64,000 bases of DNA, taken from JAHJQZ01 sp963676075. GTDB lineage: Bacteria; Pseudomonadota; Alphaproteobacteria; Rhizobiales; Devosiaceae. The stretch is taken from contig CAXXNZ010000013.1 of NCBI GenBank assembly GCA_963676075.2, forward strand, positions 372,001-436,000. The letters are read 5' to 3'. Shown here piece after piece: positions 54,037-63,056 of this stretch. Below the pieces are notes generated by a model, which had not been told where the DNA came from, ran no database searches, and saw only the letters and a list, made by a program, of their open reading frames with translations. Position numbers and translations under genes: made by a program. Position 1 is the stretch's first letter. Every line of letters starts with the position of its first letter.

Positions 54037-54675
54037 ATGCGCGAACTTCAGATCGATGTCTTCGAAGATCCTGCCTGCCCCTGGTGCCTTGTCGGGCTGA
54101 AACGGCTAGACAACGCCGTCGCGGCCCTGGCCGATGATGTCGAAGTCAGCATCGTCCATCATCCCTTCCTGCTCGATCCCGAGGCCAGCGAACAGGGCGA
54201 GGATATCGTTGAGGTGCTGACGCGCAAATACGGGCAACCGCCCTTTGATGCCTGGGACCGTCTCGAAGCCGAGGCGAAAACGGCCGGGCTCGACCTCGAC
54301 ATGCGCAAGCAGAAGATGAGAGCCTGGAGTCAGCCTGCGCTGACGCTCATTGCTGCGGCCGCTGAAACCGGAACCCAGCACGAACTGGCGGTGGCGCTCG
54401 GGCGGGCCAATTACCTCGAAGCGCGCAACATTGCCGATCTCGACGTGCTGGCTGATATCGGGTCCCGGCATGGCTTCACCGAAACGGAAGCCCGCGCCAT
54501 AGCCGGTGATCGCGCCCGCTACGATACTATCGTCGCCATGGCACAGGACGCCGCTCGCCACGGGATCTCTGGCGTGCCCTTTTTCATATTCGCAGGCAAA
54601 TACGCCCTGTCGGGTGCGCAGCCGCAGGAGGTCTTCGCCGAGGCCTTTGCGCTGGCGCTCGGCGAAGCCGCCTGA
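54037..54675 (+). CDS. DsbA-family oxidoreductase (FrnE-like)
   Basis: Thioredoxin-fold protein of 212 aa without a signal peptide, so cytoplasmic. The active site CPWC is near residues 13-16 (EDPACPWCLVG), and the cis-proline region GISGVPFFIF is typical of the FrnE/2-hydroxychromene isomerase-like DsbA group. The ATG at 54037 is preferred over an earlier in-frame codon that lies inside the repeat. Role is probably disulfide exchange or dithiol oxidation under stress. Confidence 0.9.
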   Translation: MRELQIDVFEDPACPWCLVGLKRLDNAVAALADDVEVSIVHHPFLLDPEASEQGEDIVEVLTRKYGQPPFDAWDRLEAEAKTAGLDLDMRKQKMRAWSQPALTLIAAAAETGTQHELAVALGRANYLEARNIADLDVLADIGSRHGFTETEARAIAGDRARYDTIVAMAQDAARHGISGVPFFIFAGKYALSGAQPQEVFAEAFALALGEAA

Positions 54676-54681
54676 GCGTTT

Positions 54682-55152
54682 CTACTTAAGCGTCAGACTG
54701 GCCAGTCCGGCGGCGAAATTGAGCCCGGTCTGCGACTGTACCGAGAAGGGCTGCAGCGCGAAGGACTTCTTCAGCCCGCCGATCAGCACATTGCCACCAA
54801 GCCCGACGCCGATCGTTGCCTCGCCGGTGGCTCCGATATAGGAGCCGGCCAGCGCATGGCTGGTGTACTGGGTATTGGCGGCGGCAAAGACCAGCCACTC
54901 GATATGGGTGTTTTCGGTCTTGCCGATATCGATGCCGATCTTGGTGATCTCGCCCGAATAGGATTCGGTCTGGCCGTTGTCGCGATGGAACGTGCAGCTC
55001 ATCTTTTTCTGCGAACCGAGGATCATGCCGACACCGGCGGCGACGTTGCAGCTGAGCCGTCCGACCTGGACGCTGGCATCCTTGGCGCTGGCCGGCACGG
55101 ATGCGGCGACAAGAGCGAGGGCGGCGAGGGCGCCGATGGCAAACTGTTTCAC
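54682..55152 (-). CDS. DUF992 exported protein
   Basis: A 156-aa protein with a signal peptide (QFAIGALAALALVAASVPAS). The mature part starts with VQVGRLSCNVAAGVGMILGS and contains MSCTFHRDNG, typical of DUF992; the two cysteines may form a disulfide. Start is a GTG at 55152 with GGAGGAGA upstream on the minus strand. Expected in the periplasm or outer membrane; function unknown. It is convergent with the DsbA-like gene, only 6 bp apart. Confidence 0.85.
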   Translation of the reverse strand: MKQFAIGALAALALVAASVPASAKDASVQVGRLSCNVAAGVGMILGSQKKMSCTFHRDNGQTESYSGEITKIGIDIGKTENTHIEWLVFAAANTQYTSHALAGSYIGATGEATIGVGLGGNVLIGGLKKSFALQPFSVQSQTGLNFAAGLASLTLK

Positions 55153-55480
55153 GATATGATTCTCCTCCAGAAGCGGGCGGCGGGTCGAACCCGGCCGGAG
55201 ATGTGAGAACCATCCGGACGCGCGCGAGCACCGCAACAACACGTTTGCGAGCAGGCGCGAAAAATCGGGGGCAGGGCGCGCCAGGCTCGTTTCAGGCGCC
55301 ACGGGTGATTCGTGGCACGCGCCAACGATGCGCCAGCCATGCGGCGAAAAGAAGCCTTATGCAGCCTGCGACGGGCACTTTCGCTGGCCCACGTGCAAAC
55401 GCCGCCCAAAAGGGCGGCGCATCATGCAACACATGCTGATAACCGTCGAAACGGATGTCTTGTGTGATCGCGGGGCCGGA
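55153..55480. other. 328-bp intergenic region between the DUF992 gene and rpsU
   Basis: Contains the rpsU terminator (55400-55419). The rest is GC-rich and without a recognised gene; the DUF992 promoter should lie in the left half. Confidence 0.5.
55400..55419 (-). terminator. Rho-independent terminator of rpsU
   Basis: Eight-bp stem CGCCGCCC / GGGCGGCG with a TTTT loop on the minus strand, followed by TTTGCA. About 60 bp after the rpsU stop. Confidence 0.75.
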
Positions 55481-55705
55481 TTACCGGCCGCCGGGCGATG
55501 CCAGAAGACCCTCGCGCTGAGCGCGCTTGCGGGCGAGCTTGCGGGCGCGGCGAACGGCCTCGGCCTTCTGCCTTGCCTTCTTCTCGGACGGCTTCTCGTA
55601 GTAGTTCCGCAGCTTCATTTCGCGGAAAACGCCCTCGCGCTGAAGCTTCTTTTTAAGCGCGCGAAGCGCCTGATCCACATTGTTATCGCGAACGACTACT
55701 TGCAA
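55481..55705 (-). CDS. rpsU: 30S ribosomal protein S21
   Basis: A 74-aa basic protein beginning MQVVVRDNNVDQALRALKKK and containing REMKLRNYYEKPSEKKARQK, the standard bS21 sequence. The extended C-terminus (LLASPGGR) is common in the order. It is a single-gene unit with its own terminator. Confidence 0.97.
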   Translation of the reverse strand: MQVVVRDNNVDQALRALKKKLQREGVFREMKLRNYYEKPSEKKARQKAEAVRRARKLARKRAQREGLLASPGGR

Positions 55706-55882
55706 AGGTCAACCGCCCTTTCTCAGCATCTCTAAATGTTGCAAAACTGAAGCGGAGGGCATACCAACCCGCCGCGGCCGGCAGAACCGGCTGTCTAGGG
55801 GCGGCTCAATAACAAAAGCGCTGGTATTTGTCCACACCGGACAGCGCGGCAAAATTCCCGAATCGGTGTTTTTTCGCTTCGG

Positions 55883-56965
55883 TCAGCGGAATCGTACCCT
55901 GTTGAGGTGTCCCATCTTGCGCCCGTCGCGTGCTTCGGCCTTTCCATAGACATGCGGCTGCTCGCCCGGAGCGAGCTTTTCGGCGACACCAAGCACCTCA
56001 GGTCCGACGAGATTGACCATCTCGATATCGCCGAGGCGCCGCGGATCGCCAAGCGGCCAGCCACAGATGGCGCGGATGTGCTGCTCGAACTGGTCGGTTA
56101 CGCACACCGCTTCGGTCCAGTGCCCGGAATTGTGAACGCGCGGCGCAATCTCGTTGACCAGAAGGCGCGGTGTCGTCTCGCCCGGGACGACGAAGAACTC
56201 GACACCGAGCACGCCGACATAATCGAGCGCGGCGGCGATCGAGCCGGCGATGGCCCGTGCGGCATCGGCCGTCGTCTCGGGAATATCCGCCGGCACAGTG
56301 GACGTGTGCAGCATGTGGTTGCGATGGACGTTTTCGGCTGGATCGAAGGCGCGGATCTCGCCATCACGACCCCTGGCGACCACCACCGAGATTTCGCGCT
56401 CGAACGCGATCAGCTTTTCGAGCACCAGGCCGGTGCCGCCGAGTTCGGAAAAGGCAGGGCCGGCGTCGGCGGCGGCACGGATCATGCGCTGGCCCTTGCC
56501 GTCATAGCCGAGCCGCGCCGTCTTGAGTACGGCGGGAATGCCGATGTCGATAAGGCCCTGTTCGAAGTCGGTCAGCGAGTCGACGGCCTGCCAGGGCGCC
56601 ACGGCGATGCCGGTTTCGCTGAGGAACTGTTTTTCGGCGACCCGGTCCTGTGAAATCGCCAATGCCCGCGCGCCGGGCGCTACGGAGGTCAGCTTTGCAA
56701 GGAACTCCGCCGTCGCCATCGGCACGTTCTCGAATTCATAGGTGACGATATCAACCGATTTGGCGAAAGCGCCGAGCGCGGCTTCGTCGTCGTAGGCGGC
56801 GATTGTCTTGTGCGGGGTGACCTCGAAAGCAGGACTGTCGGGGTCGGGACAGAAGATATGGGTCTTCATGCCGAGCCGCGCCGCGGCGAGCGCCAGCATG
56901 CGGCCAAGCTGGCCGCCACCGAGAATGCCGACGGTCGCGCCGGACTTCAGCAAAACATCACTCAT
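55883..56965 (-). CDS. purK: 5-(carboxyamino)imidazole ribonucleotide synthase
   Basis: ATP-grasp enzyme of purine synthesis, 360 aa, that carboxylates AIR with bicarbonate. VGILGGGQLGRMLALAAARLG opens the protein at the PurK N-terminus (given as a range, residues 11-30), and TARLGYDGKGQ and NEIAPRVHNSGHWTEA are PurK signatures. The ATG at 56965 overlaps the purE end by 8 bp, indicating coupling. Its product goes directly to PurE. Confidence 0.97.
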   Translation of the reverse strand: MSDVLLKSGATVGILGGGQLGRMLALAAARLGMKTHIFCPDPDSPAFEVTPHKTIAAYDDEAALGAFAKSVDIVTYEFENVPMATAEFLAKLTSVAPGARALAISQDRVAEKQFLSETGIAVAPWQAVDSLTDFEQGLIDIGIPAVLKTARLGYDGKGQRMIRAAADAGPAFSELGGTGLVLEKLIAFEREISVVVARGRDGEIRAFDPAENVHRNHMLHTSTVPADIPETTADAARAIAGSIAAALDYVGVLGVEFFVVPGETTPRLLVNEIAPRVHNSGHWTEAVCVTDQFEQHIRAICGWPLGDPRRLGDIEMVNLVGPEVLGVAEKLAPGEQPHVYGKAEARDGRKMGHLNRVRFR

Positions 56966-57452
56966 CGTCGACCGGATAATCTGGAACTGCCTGTGTCTGG
57001 TTGGCGCGGAATTCGTCGAGCGCCGTGGCGATCTCCTCGTCGCTAAGCGCCAGGATCGATGCCGCCAGCAGCGCGGCGTTGGTGGCGCCGGCCCGGCCAA
57101 TGGCCAGCGTGCCCACCGGAATGCCCGCCGGCATCTGCACGATCGACAATAGCGAATCCTCGCCGCCGAGCGCGTGCGTCTCCGCTGGTACCCCGAGTAC
57201 CGGCAGTGGTGTCATCGCCGCCACCATGCCGGGGAGGTGGGCGGCGCCGCCGGCCGAGGCGATGATGACCTTGAACCCGTAGTCGCGCGCCGAGCGGGCA
57301 AATTCATACATCCGGTCTGGCGTGCGGTGGGCGGAAACGATGCGGGTTTCATAGTCGATCTTCAGCGCGTCCAGCGTTTCGGCGGCAAAGCGCATATGCG
57401 GCCAGTCGGACTGGCTGCCCATGATGATGGCGATCGGTGGAGAGCTTAACAC
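56958..57452 (-). CDS. purE: 5-(carboxyamino)imidazole ribonucleotide mutase
   Basis: Class I PurE, 164 aa, that converts N5-CAIR to CAIR. Motifs IIMGSQSDWPHM, IVSAHRTPDRM and ASAGGAAHLPGM form the active site. Translation begins at a GTG (57452) with GGGGATA upstream; an internal ATG would remove the first strand. It overlaps purK by 8 bp. Confidence 0.97.
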   Translation of the reverse strand: MLSSPPIAIIMGSQSDWPHMRFAAETLDALKIDYETRIVSAHRTPDRMYEFARSARDYGFKVIIASAGGAAHLPGMVAAMTPLPVLGVPAETHALGGEDSLLSIVQMPAGIPVGTLAIGRAGATNAALLAASILALSDEEIATALDEFRANQTQAVPDYPVDDE

Positions 57453-57645
57453 GGCAATATCCCCAAATCAGTCGTGTGATCCTCTGGCTTATCGCATGAT
57501 TTTTACGAGGATTGGAACGGGTCGGCGCATTTGAGCTGGACACGGGGCCTGTCGCGCATCGACAAATGCCGGGCGATACGGGCCAGAGGAGATATGGGCC
57601 GCTACCCTATACAGCTCCTAAAGCATTGATTTGGAACGCCACTAC

Positions 57646-58092
57646 ATGATGCACATCTCGGACATCACCGACAAACCGGGTTTCGCCGACATCGTTGCGG
57701 ATCGCGGCTGGCACGCCTGGTGGACGCAAACCGATGTGACGCGCGCCCAATACCGCGCCCGCCTTGATGCCGTATTTGCCGGCGACCCTATTCCGTTCGC
57801 GCTGGTCGCGCATGAGGGCGATACCTACGCCGGCTCGGTTCTGGTCATCGCAGACGATCTCAGTGCCCGTCCCGACTACACACCATGGATTGCCGCCCTA
57901 TGGGTCGAACCCGAGCGGCGGCGACAGGGCATTGCCACGCAACTGCTCTCCGCTGCCCGGACGCAGGCGGCAGAGCGGGGGCACCGCACGCTGTATCTCT
58001 GTGCAAACCCGGACAAGACGCCGTTCTATCAGGCGCAAGGTTTCCGCCTCATCGAAACCGGTGTTTCCGGGCTCGATATTTTTCAGGGATGA
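57646..58092 (+). CDS. GNAT-family N-acetyltransferase
   Basis: A 148-aa acetyltransferase. The acetyl-CoA binding motif A is clear: IAALWVEPERRRQGIATQLL, with the pyrophosphate-binding RRRQGIA. YLCANPDKTPFYQAQGFRL is motif B. The ATG at 57646 is preferred to a TTG five codons earlier; a second ATG follows directly. The substrate is unknown. It is divergent from purE and convergent with the gene at 58121. Confidence 0.87.
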   Translation: MMHISDITDKPGFADIVADRGWHAWWTQTDVTRAQYRARLDAVFAGDPIPFALVAHEGDTYAGSVLVIADDLSARPDYTPWIAALWVEPERRRQGIATQLLSAARTQAAERGHRTLYLCANPDKTPFYQAQGFRLIETGVSGLDIFQG

Positions 58093-58120
58093 TCGCCAGT
58101 TAATCGCGGTGGTTGACGGC

Positions 58121-58699
58121 CTATTGCGGCGCGTTGTCGGCCTCGCCCGAGGTCGCCAGCGCAAGCGCCAGTGCGGTGCTGAGGGTGGCATGGGACATGT
58201 CGAGCGTCCTGTGGAAAATCTGCACTCTGTCGCGGCGCGGATAGCGCAAGCGGTTGAACAGTGTGCTCCAGCTCCAGACGAACTCATTGCCGTCCATGGC
58301 ACCGGGCGTCAGCCCGATGACGATGGTGCCACGTGACTTGCCGGGAATAACCAGCCGTTCGAGAAAGCCCGGCTCTGGTCCCTTGACCATCTCGATCCCG
58401 GACCACGGGAGCGGCGCGCTTGTCAGCCGCCGGTCCCACAGCCCCTCGGGTCCAATGCTCAGGATGGTCTGTGCGCCGGCGCGGACCATCTCGAAACCGG
58501 CAAACCCGAACCCGGCGGCGATGGCCAGGAACAATAACCCGATCAACACCTGCTGCATGCGCTCGTCCGGCTCGACATCAACCAGGCCGAAGACCATGCC
58601 GATGCCGCCATAGGCGAAAATCAGGAAGACGATGCCAAATCCCAGCCGTGACAGCCGCGAATAGCGGCTGGTGAGTTCCGGGAACTTGGGTTCGCTCAT
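58121..58699 (-). CDS. Membrane protein of unknown function (STM3941-like)
   Basis: A 192-aa protein with two hydrophobic helices (about 20-40 and 50-70), then a soluble domain with ILSIGPEGLWDRRL and APLPWSGIEMVKG, a PH-like pattern seen in STM3941-type membrane proteins. The assignment to that group is tentative. Its start overlaps the stop of the DUF465 gene by four bases (ATGA), so the two are co-translated. Confidence 0.75.
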   Translation of the reverse strand: MSEPKFPELTSRYSRLSRLGFGIVFLIFAYGGIGMVFGLVDVEPDERMQQVLIGLLFLAIAAGFGFAGFEMVRAGAQTILSIGPEGLWDRRLTSAPLPWSGIEMVKGPEPGFLERLVIPGKSRGTIVIGLTPGAMDGNEFVWSWSTLFNRLRYPRRDRVQIFHRTLDMSHATLSTALALALATSGEADNAPQ

Positions 58700-58917
58700 G
58701 CGATGATGTCGGGCAGCAGGATCTTTTCGATCTCGACGATGCGGTCCTTGAGGGTGAGTTTTTTCTTTTTCAGCCGCTGGATTGTCATCTGTTCGGCGTT
58801 GCCGACGGTGTCGAGGGCGCGAATCGCCGCGTCGAGATCGGCGTGCTCCTGCCTTATTGTTGCCAACTCCAGACCAAGCTTGGCCCGCATATCCTCGTCG
58901 ATCCGATACATATTCAT
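58696..58917 (-). CDS. DUF465 (YdcH-family) small coiled-coil protein
   Basis: A 73-aa, mostly helical protein with a heptad-like pattern (LATIRQEHADLDAAIRAL) and the basic turn RLKKKKLTLKDRI typical of YdcH/DUF465. It is cytoplasmic. Function unknown. A divergent paralogue lies 257 bp away at 59175. Confidence 0.87.
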   Translation of the reverse strand: MNMYRIDEDMRAKLGLELATIRQEHADLDAAIRALDTVGNAEQMTIQRLKKKKLTLKDRIVEIEKILLPDIIA

Positions 58918-59174
58918 CCGCCCGTCCGTTGGCCCGTCCGTCTCCCGATTCGAGAGCGAGCGGGTCCCTAATTATGAGGTTTTGACCCAGATTTCCACGG
59001 TTTGTGCGCCGTGGTCCTCCTCTTATTCCCGCTTGAATTCGCGCGAACAGCCCCGATCTTAACCCTTCGTTGGTCGCGTTTCATCCAGCATCAGCGTCGC
59101 GGCCCGATTGTGCATCGACAGGACGTGAAATTTTTGTGACGATCACAGGTGCAAAGCAGCCGAAAGGAGTTGCC

Positions 59175-59351
59175 ATGACGACAGAAGGCCATATTTCCGC
59201 TCTCGAGCGGCGACACATGGAACTTGAGCAGATGATCGAGGAGGAACTGAACCACGTCTCAGCAGACGAAGAACGTCTCCGTTCGCTCAAGGTAAAGAAG
59301 CTGGAAGTCAAGGATGAGCTGACGCGAATGAAACGTCGCTACGCTGCTTGA
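59175..59351 (+). CDS. DUF465 (YdcH-family) small protein, paralogue
   Basis: A 58-aa coiled-coil protein (ISALERRHMELEQMIEEEL, ERLRSLKVKKLEVKDEL). AAAGGAG sits 5 bases before the ATG, which fixes the start although the frame is open further upstream. It is followed by a terminator. Divergently placed to the other DUF465 gene. Confidence 0.88.
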   Translation: MTTEGHISALERRHMELEQMIEEELNHVSADEERLRSLKVKKLEVKDELTRMKRRYAA

Positions 59352-59379
59352 TCGCAAGAAAGTCTAGAGATTTCGGAAA

Positions 59380-59403
59380 AGGCCGCCTCTCCCTTGGCGG
59401 CCT
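59380..59403 (+). terminator. Rho-independent terminator after the second DUF465 gene
   Basis: Stem AGGCCGCC / GGCGGCCT with an 8-base loop, followed by TTTTCTATTTTTT. Confidence 0.9.
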
Positions 59404-59411
59404 TTTTCTAT

Positions 59412-59535
59412 TTTTTCGGAGCACTTTCAAGAAAAGTGGGTACCACTTTTCTGGTTCGAAAGCGCGACCACTAACGACCAGAGCGTGTTCAGAAAAAGTG
59501 GGAACCGGCTTTTCGGTTCGAAAGCGCGACCTCAA
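59412..59535. repeat. Rhizobial-type intergenic repeat, copy C (two units)
   Basis: Two tandem partial units: one with GTACCACTTTTCTGGTTCGAA and one with GGAACCGGCTTTTCGGTTCG, each followed by AAAGCGCGACC. Related to copies A (4713-4862) and B (53892-54000). It lies between a terminator and the end of the TauE/SafE gene. Confidence 0.6.
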
Positions 59536-59573
59536 AAGCCCATCCGAATACCCTGCCGGCAGCGCAAGCGCGC

Positions 59574-60347
59574 TCAGGCCCCGCTCATCAGCCCGGTGGC
59601 CCCGTCGTACATCAGCTTGAGCGACAGCAGGAACACCAGCACATAGGCGAGCTTGTAGAAGAACTCGACCGAGACACGCCGCACCAGATAGATGCCGAGC
59701 AGCATGCCGCCGATGGCGACCGGCACCAGCACGGCGGCGAGTTCGAGATTGGTCACTGACAACTGGCCGAGGAAGAAATAGGGGATGAGCTTGGCGACAT
59801 TGACGCTGGCGAAGAACCAGGCGGTCGTTGCCGCATAGACGGTGGGGCTGAGGCGCTGGGGCAGCACATAGACCTGATAGGGCGGGCTGCCGGAGTGGGA
59901 CACAAAGCTCGTGAAGCCGCCCACAGCGCCCCAGAACACGCCCCAGGGCTTTGACGGCGGCTTGCCGATGATCTTCTTGCGGATCGGGAAACTGGCATCG
60001 AGGATGAAGACGAAGGATATGATGCCGATCAGTAAGAGCACCATGTGATCGGACACAACTGCCGATGTCGCCCAGCCGAAGGCGATGCCGGTCATCGCGC
60101 CGGGCAACAGCACCTTGAGATTTTTCCAGTCCATGTCGCGCCGGTAGGCCCAGACGGCGAACCCGTCCATCACCAGCAGCAGTGGCAGCATCATGCCAGC
60201 TGCCTCGCGCGGCGCCATGACAAGCGTCAGCAGCGGCACGCCGACGACGCCGAGGCTACCGACCAGCCCGGACTTGGCGAGCGCAACGATGAAAACCGCC
60301 GAAACGGCGACGAGCCAGAAAACGGGATCGGTCATGAGGGGCATCAA
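59574..60347 (-). CDS. TauE/SafE-family anion exporter/permease
   Basis: A 257-aa membrane protein with about eight hydrophobic helices. The family's two-fold repeat is visible, with GSLGVVGVPLLTLVM in the first half and GGFTSFVSHSGSPPYQVYVL in the second. The family moves sulfite, sulfoacetate or similar anions. No sulfur genes are adjacent, so the substrate is open. Confidence 0.9.
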   Translation of the reverse strand: MMPLMTDPVFWLVAVSAVFIVALAKSGLVGSLGVVGVPLLTLVMAPREAAGMMLPLLLVMDGFAVWAYRRDMDWKNLKVLLPGAMTGIAFGWATSAVVSDHMVLLLIGIISFVFILDASFPIRKKIIGKPPSKPWGVFWGAVGGFTSFVSHSGSPPYQVYVLPQRLSPTVYAATTAWFFASVNVAKLIPYFFLGQLSVTNLELAAVLVPVAIGGMLLGIYLVRRVSVEFFYKLAYVLVFLLSLKLMYDGATGLMSGA

Positions 60348-60469
60348 GGAGCCGGCGAGAGGAACGGAGGTTGCGAAAACGTCGCCGGTTATCTGCCGAT
60401 ATTTTCGTTAATACAAGAGCGGGCCGGCGCATCGGCGCATATGATGCCTCAAAACCGGCCGACCGGGGC

Positions 60470-62356
60470 CTAATCGCCGCGGGCCTGGGCCTCCTTTTCG
60501 ATGTCGTCGGCTTCCGCCGGCCAGCTGGCCGCTTCGACGTCTTGCTTGGCGGCCAGTTCCGCCTGCATGACCGAATGCAGCGTCTCGCGCGCCTGCCTCA
60601 GGTAGGACACATAGGCGTCGTCGTCGTCACGCAGGGCGCGGGAGCTTTCCAGTAATTCGGTGTCGTGCCATTCGAAGGCCTTGGCGACGCGCTGGGCGCC
60701 GTGCGGCGAGTAGCCGAGTCCGACGAGCACTTTCGCCGCCAGCGCCAGCGAAGCGCGGAAGGTTTCGCGTTCGAACCCGTCGATGCCGAGATCCATCAGT
60801 TCGTAGGCGTGCACGCGGTCATAGGCGCGGGCATAGATCCTGGCCTGCGGAAAATGGCGTTGGATCATCTTGCAGATCTCGATGGAAATCTCGCGATCCT
60901 TGATGGTGACGACGATCAGGCGCGCTTCGTCGGCGCCTGCGGCTTCGAGCAGGTCGAGCCGGCGCACGTCGCCGTAGAAAACTTTCCAGCCGAACCGGCC
61001 GAGCAGTTCGCCCTGGGCCGGATCGTGATCGATCAGCGTCGTTTCGAACCCCTGGGCATGCAGCAAGCGGGCGATGATCTGGCCAAATCGCCCGTAGCCG
61101 AGCACCAGCACCTTCTGGCGCGTGTCGCCCATGTCGGGGATGTCCGGCTCCTGCACGGGCCAGACAAGGCGCGGTGCGATCAGCTTGTCGAATGCAAGGA
61201 TCAGCAGCGGCGTGATCGCCATCGACAGCGCGACGCAGACATTGAGCACGTCGGCAACGGGCTTGGACAGCGAGCCGGCGCCGGTCGCCACCTGGAACAG
61301 CACGAAGGCGAATTCGCTGCCCTGGGCCAGAAGCGTGGCGAACAGCAGCCTGTCGGCCAGGTGTAGGCGGAACATCGAGGCAATGGTGAACAGTACCCCC
61401 GCCTTAATCACCACCAGCCCGACAACGATCTGCAGGATGAGCAGCGGCGCCTGCATCAGCACCGAGAACCCGATCGACATGCCGACCGAGATGAAGAACA
61501 AGCCGAGCAGGAGGCCCTTGAACGGTTGGATGTCGCTTTCCAACTCGTGGCGGTATTCGCTGTCGGCCAGAATGACCCCGGCGAAGAAGGCGCCGAGCGC
61601 GTGGCTCAGCGATAGCCATTCCATCAAGAGCGCAGACCCGATGACGACGAACAGCGCCAGCGCCGTGAAGATTTCGCGGATGCCGGCGCGGGCGACGTAA
61701 TTCATCACCGGCCTGAGGATATAGCGTCCGGCAAGATACATGCCGACAAAGGCGGTGATCATCTCCAGCGCCGGCACCCAGTTGGGGCCGTCGCCGCTGG
61801 CGGAATACCCCTCTGCCGCCAGAACGCCCGGCGACAGGTTGGCGACCGATAGCAACGGGATCAGCGCCAGGATCGGGATGACGACGATGTCCTGCATCAG
61901 CAGCACCGAAAAACTCGATCGCCCCGTATCGGTCTGGGTGATGGAGCGCTCCGACATGATCTGCAACACGATCGCCGTCGAGCTGAGCGACAGCGCCATG
62001 CCGACGATCAGTGCCGTCTGCCAGGCAACACCGGCGAACATGCTGGCGCCGGTGATGATTGCCGTGGTGACGACAACCTGCACGCCGCCCATGCCCAAAA
62101 GCCGCGTGCGCAACCGCCACAATTCGCTCGGCTGCATTTCGAGCCCGATCAGGAACAGCATCATGACGACGCCGAATTCGGAGAAGTGCAGGATCGTTGC
62201 CGGATCGGTGACGAACTTGAGGCCGTACGGGCCGATGGCGATGCCGGCGACGAGATAGCCGAGCACCGAGCCGAGCCCGGTCAGCTTGGTCGCCGGCACC
62301 ACGACAATGGCGGCGGCAATGAACACGAACACCGAAAGCAGCAGGTTACTATCCAT
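60470..62356 (-). CDS. Kef-type potassium/proton antiporter (CPA2) with TrkA-N domain
   Basis: A 628-aa transporter. The first 380 residues are about twelve hydrophobic helices with GLGSVLGYLVAGIAIGPYG and HALGAFFAGVILADSEYRHE, typical of KefB/KefC. The cytosolic half begins with the Rossmann motif VLGYGRFGQIIAR of a TrkA-N (RCK) domain. A charged C-terminal tail follows. KefB/C channels are gated by glutathione adducts and protect against electrophiles. The start overlaps the partner oxidoreductase gene by 8 bp. Confidence 0.92.
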   Translation of the reverse strand: MDSNLLLSVFVFIAAAIVVVPATKLTGLGSVLGYLVAGIAIGPYGLKFVTDPATILHFSEFGVVMMLFLIGLEMQPSELWRLRTRLLGMGGVQVVVTTAIITGASMFAGVAWQTALIVGMALSLSSTAIVLQIMSERSITQTDTGRSSFSVLLMQDIVVIPILALIPLLSVANLSPGVLAAEGYSASGDGPNWVPALEMITAFVGMYLAGRYILRPVMNYVARAGIREIFTALALFVVIGSALLMEWLSLSHALGAFFAGVILADSEYRHELESDIQPFKGLLLGLFFISVGMSIGFSVLMQAPLLILQIVVGLVVIKAGVLFTIASMFRLHLADRLLFATLLAQGSEFAFVLFQVATGAGSLSKPVADVLNVCVALSMAITPLLILAFDKLIAPRLVWPVQEPDIPDMGDTRQKVLVLGYGRFGQIIARLLHAQGFETTLIDHDPAQGELLGRFGWKVFYGDVRRLDLLEAAGADEARLIVVTIKDREISIEICKMIQRHFPQARIYARAYDRVHAYELMDLGIDGFERETFRASLALAAKVLVGLGYSPHGAQRVAKAFEWHDTELLESSRALRDDDDAYVSYLRQARETLHSVMQAELAAKQDVEAASWPAEADDIEKEAQARGD

Positions 62357-62900
62357 TGAACACCGCCCCGCTTTCGAGAACCTTGAGCCGGTTTCTCAGC
62401 TCTTCCGCGTGTTCGCCGAGCATCGAGTCGTCGGCATGTCGGGCCCGGTAGAACACCAGCGGTTCCTGCCATTCCATGCCGCAGAAATGGCCGATCTGCT
62501 CGAAGGGGAACAGGTATTCCTCGATCGGCTGGTTGTGGATGCCACCCGGACGATAGGCATTGAGCCCCGAGCCGGTCGAGATCGACAACATGAAGGGCTT
62601 TCCCCGCAGCATGCGGCCCTCGCGGCCATAGGCCCAGCCGGCGATGAAGGTCCGGTCGATCCACTCCTTCAACAGACCGGGCGCTCCGTACCAGAAGAAC
62701 GGGAACTGCAGCACCAGCGCCCCGGTCTGTTCGAGCAGCCGGCGCTCGCGGGCGCCGTCGATGAACAGGTCCGGATAGGTGTCGTAGATGTCGTGCACCA
62801 CCACGCCCTCGATGTCGCGTGCCGTCGCAGCGAGCTTGCGGTTGGCCCGTGACGCCTTGAGATCGGGATGGGCAATGATGAACAGGACTGGTTTCGACAT
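62349..62900 (-). CDS. NAD(P)H oxidoreductase, KefF/KefG-like ancillary protein
   Basis: A 183-aa flavodoxin-fold quinone reductase-type protein. It starts MSKPVLFIIAHPDLKASRAN and has QFPFFWYGAPGLLKEWIDR, a motif of KefF/KefG and MdaB relatives. The start at 62900 is chosen on homology; the frame remains open upstream but as low-quality sequence. Its 8-bp overlap with the Kef gene supports the role of regulatory subunit that activates the antiporter. Confidence 0.92.
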   Translation of the reverse strand: MSKPVLFIIAHPDLKASRANRKLAATARDIEGVVVHDIYDTYPDLFIDGARERRLLEQTGALVLQFPFFWYGAPGLLKEWIDRTFIAGWAYGREGRMLRGKPFMLSISTGSGLNAYRPGGIHNQPIEEYLFPFEQIGHFCGMEWQEPLVFYRARHADDSMLGEHAEELRNRLKVLESGAVFNG

Positions 62901-63056
62901 TCGGTCCACGCGATATTTGTGCAAGCATGGCGTGATGTCGCCGTCTTCGCAACAGCCCTTGTACGACAGGCGTCCGGTCGGCGTGCCGCGCTTCCATCGA
63001 ACCGGTTCGGCGCTTTTTGCCTTGTCGGCGTTGAGGCCCTGGCGTAATGGCGGGAC

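Noticed and set aside
57453..57645. Possible 6S RNA in the short spacer beside purE
   Set aside because: The spacer is under 200 bp and shows no long closing stem with a central bubble.
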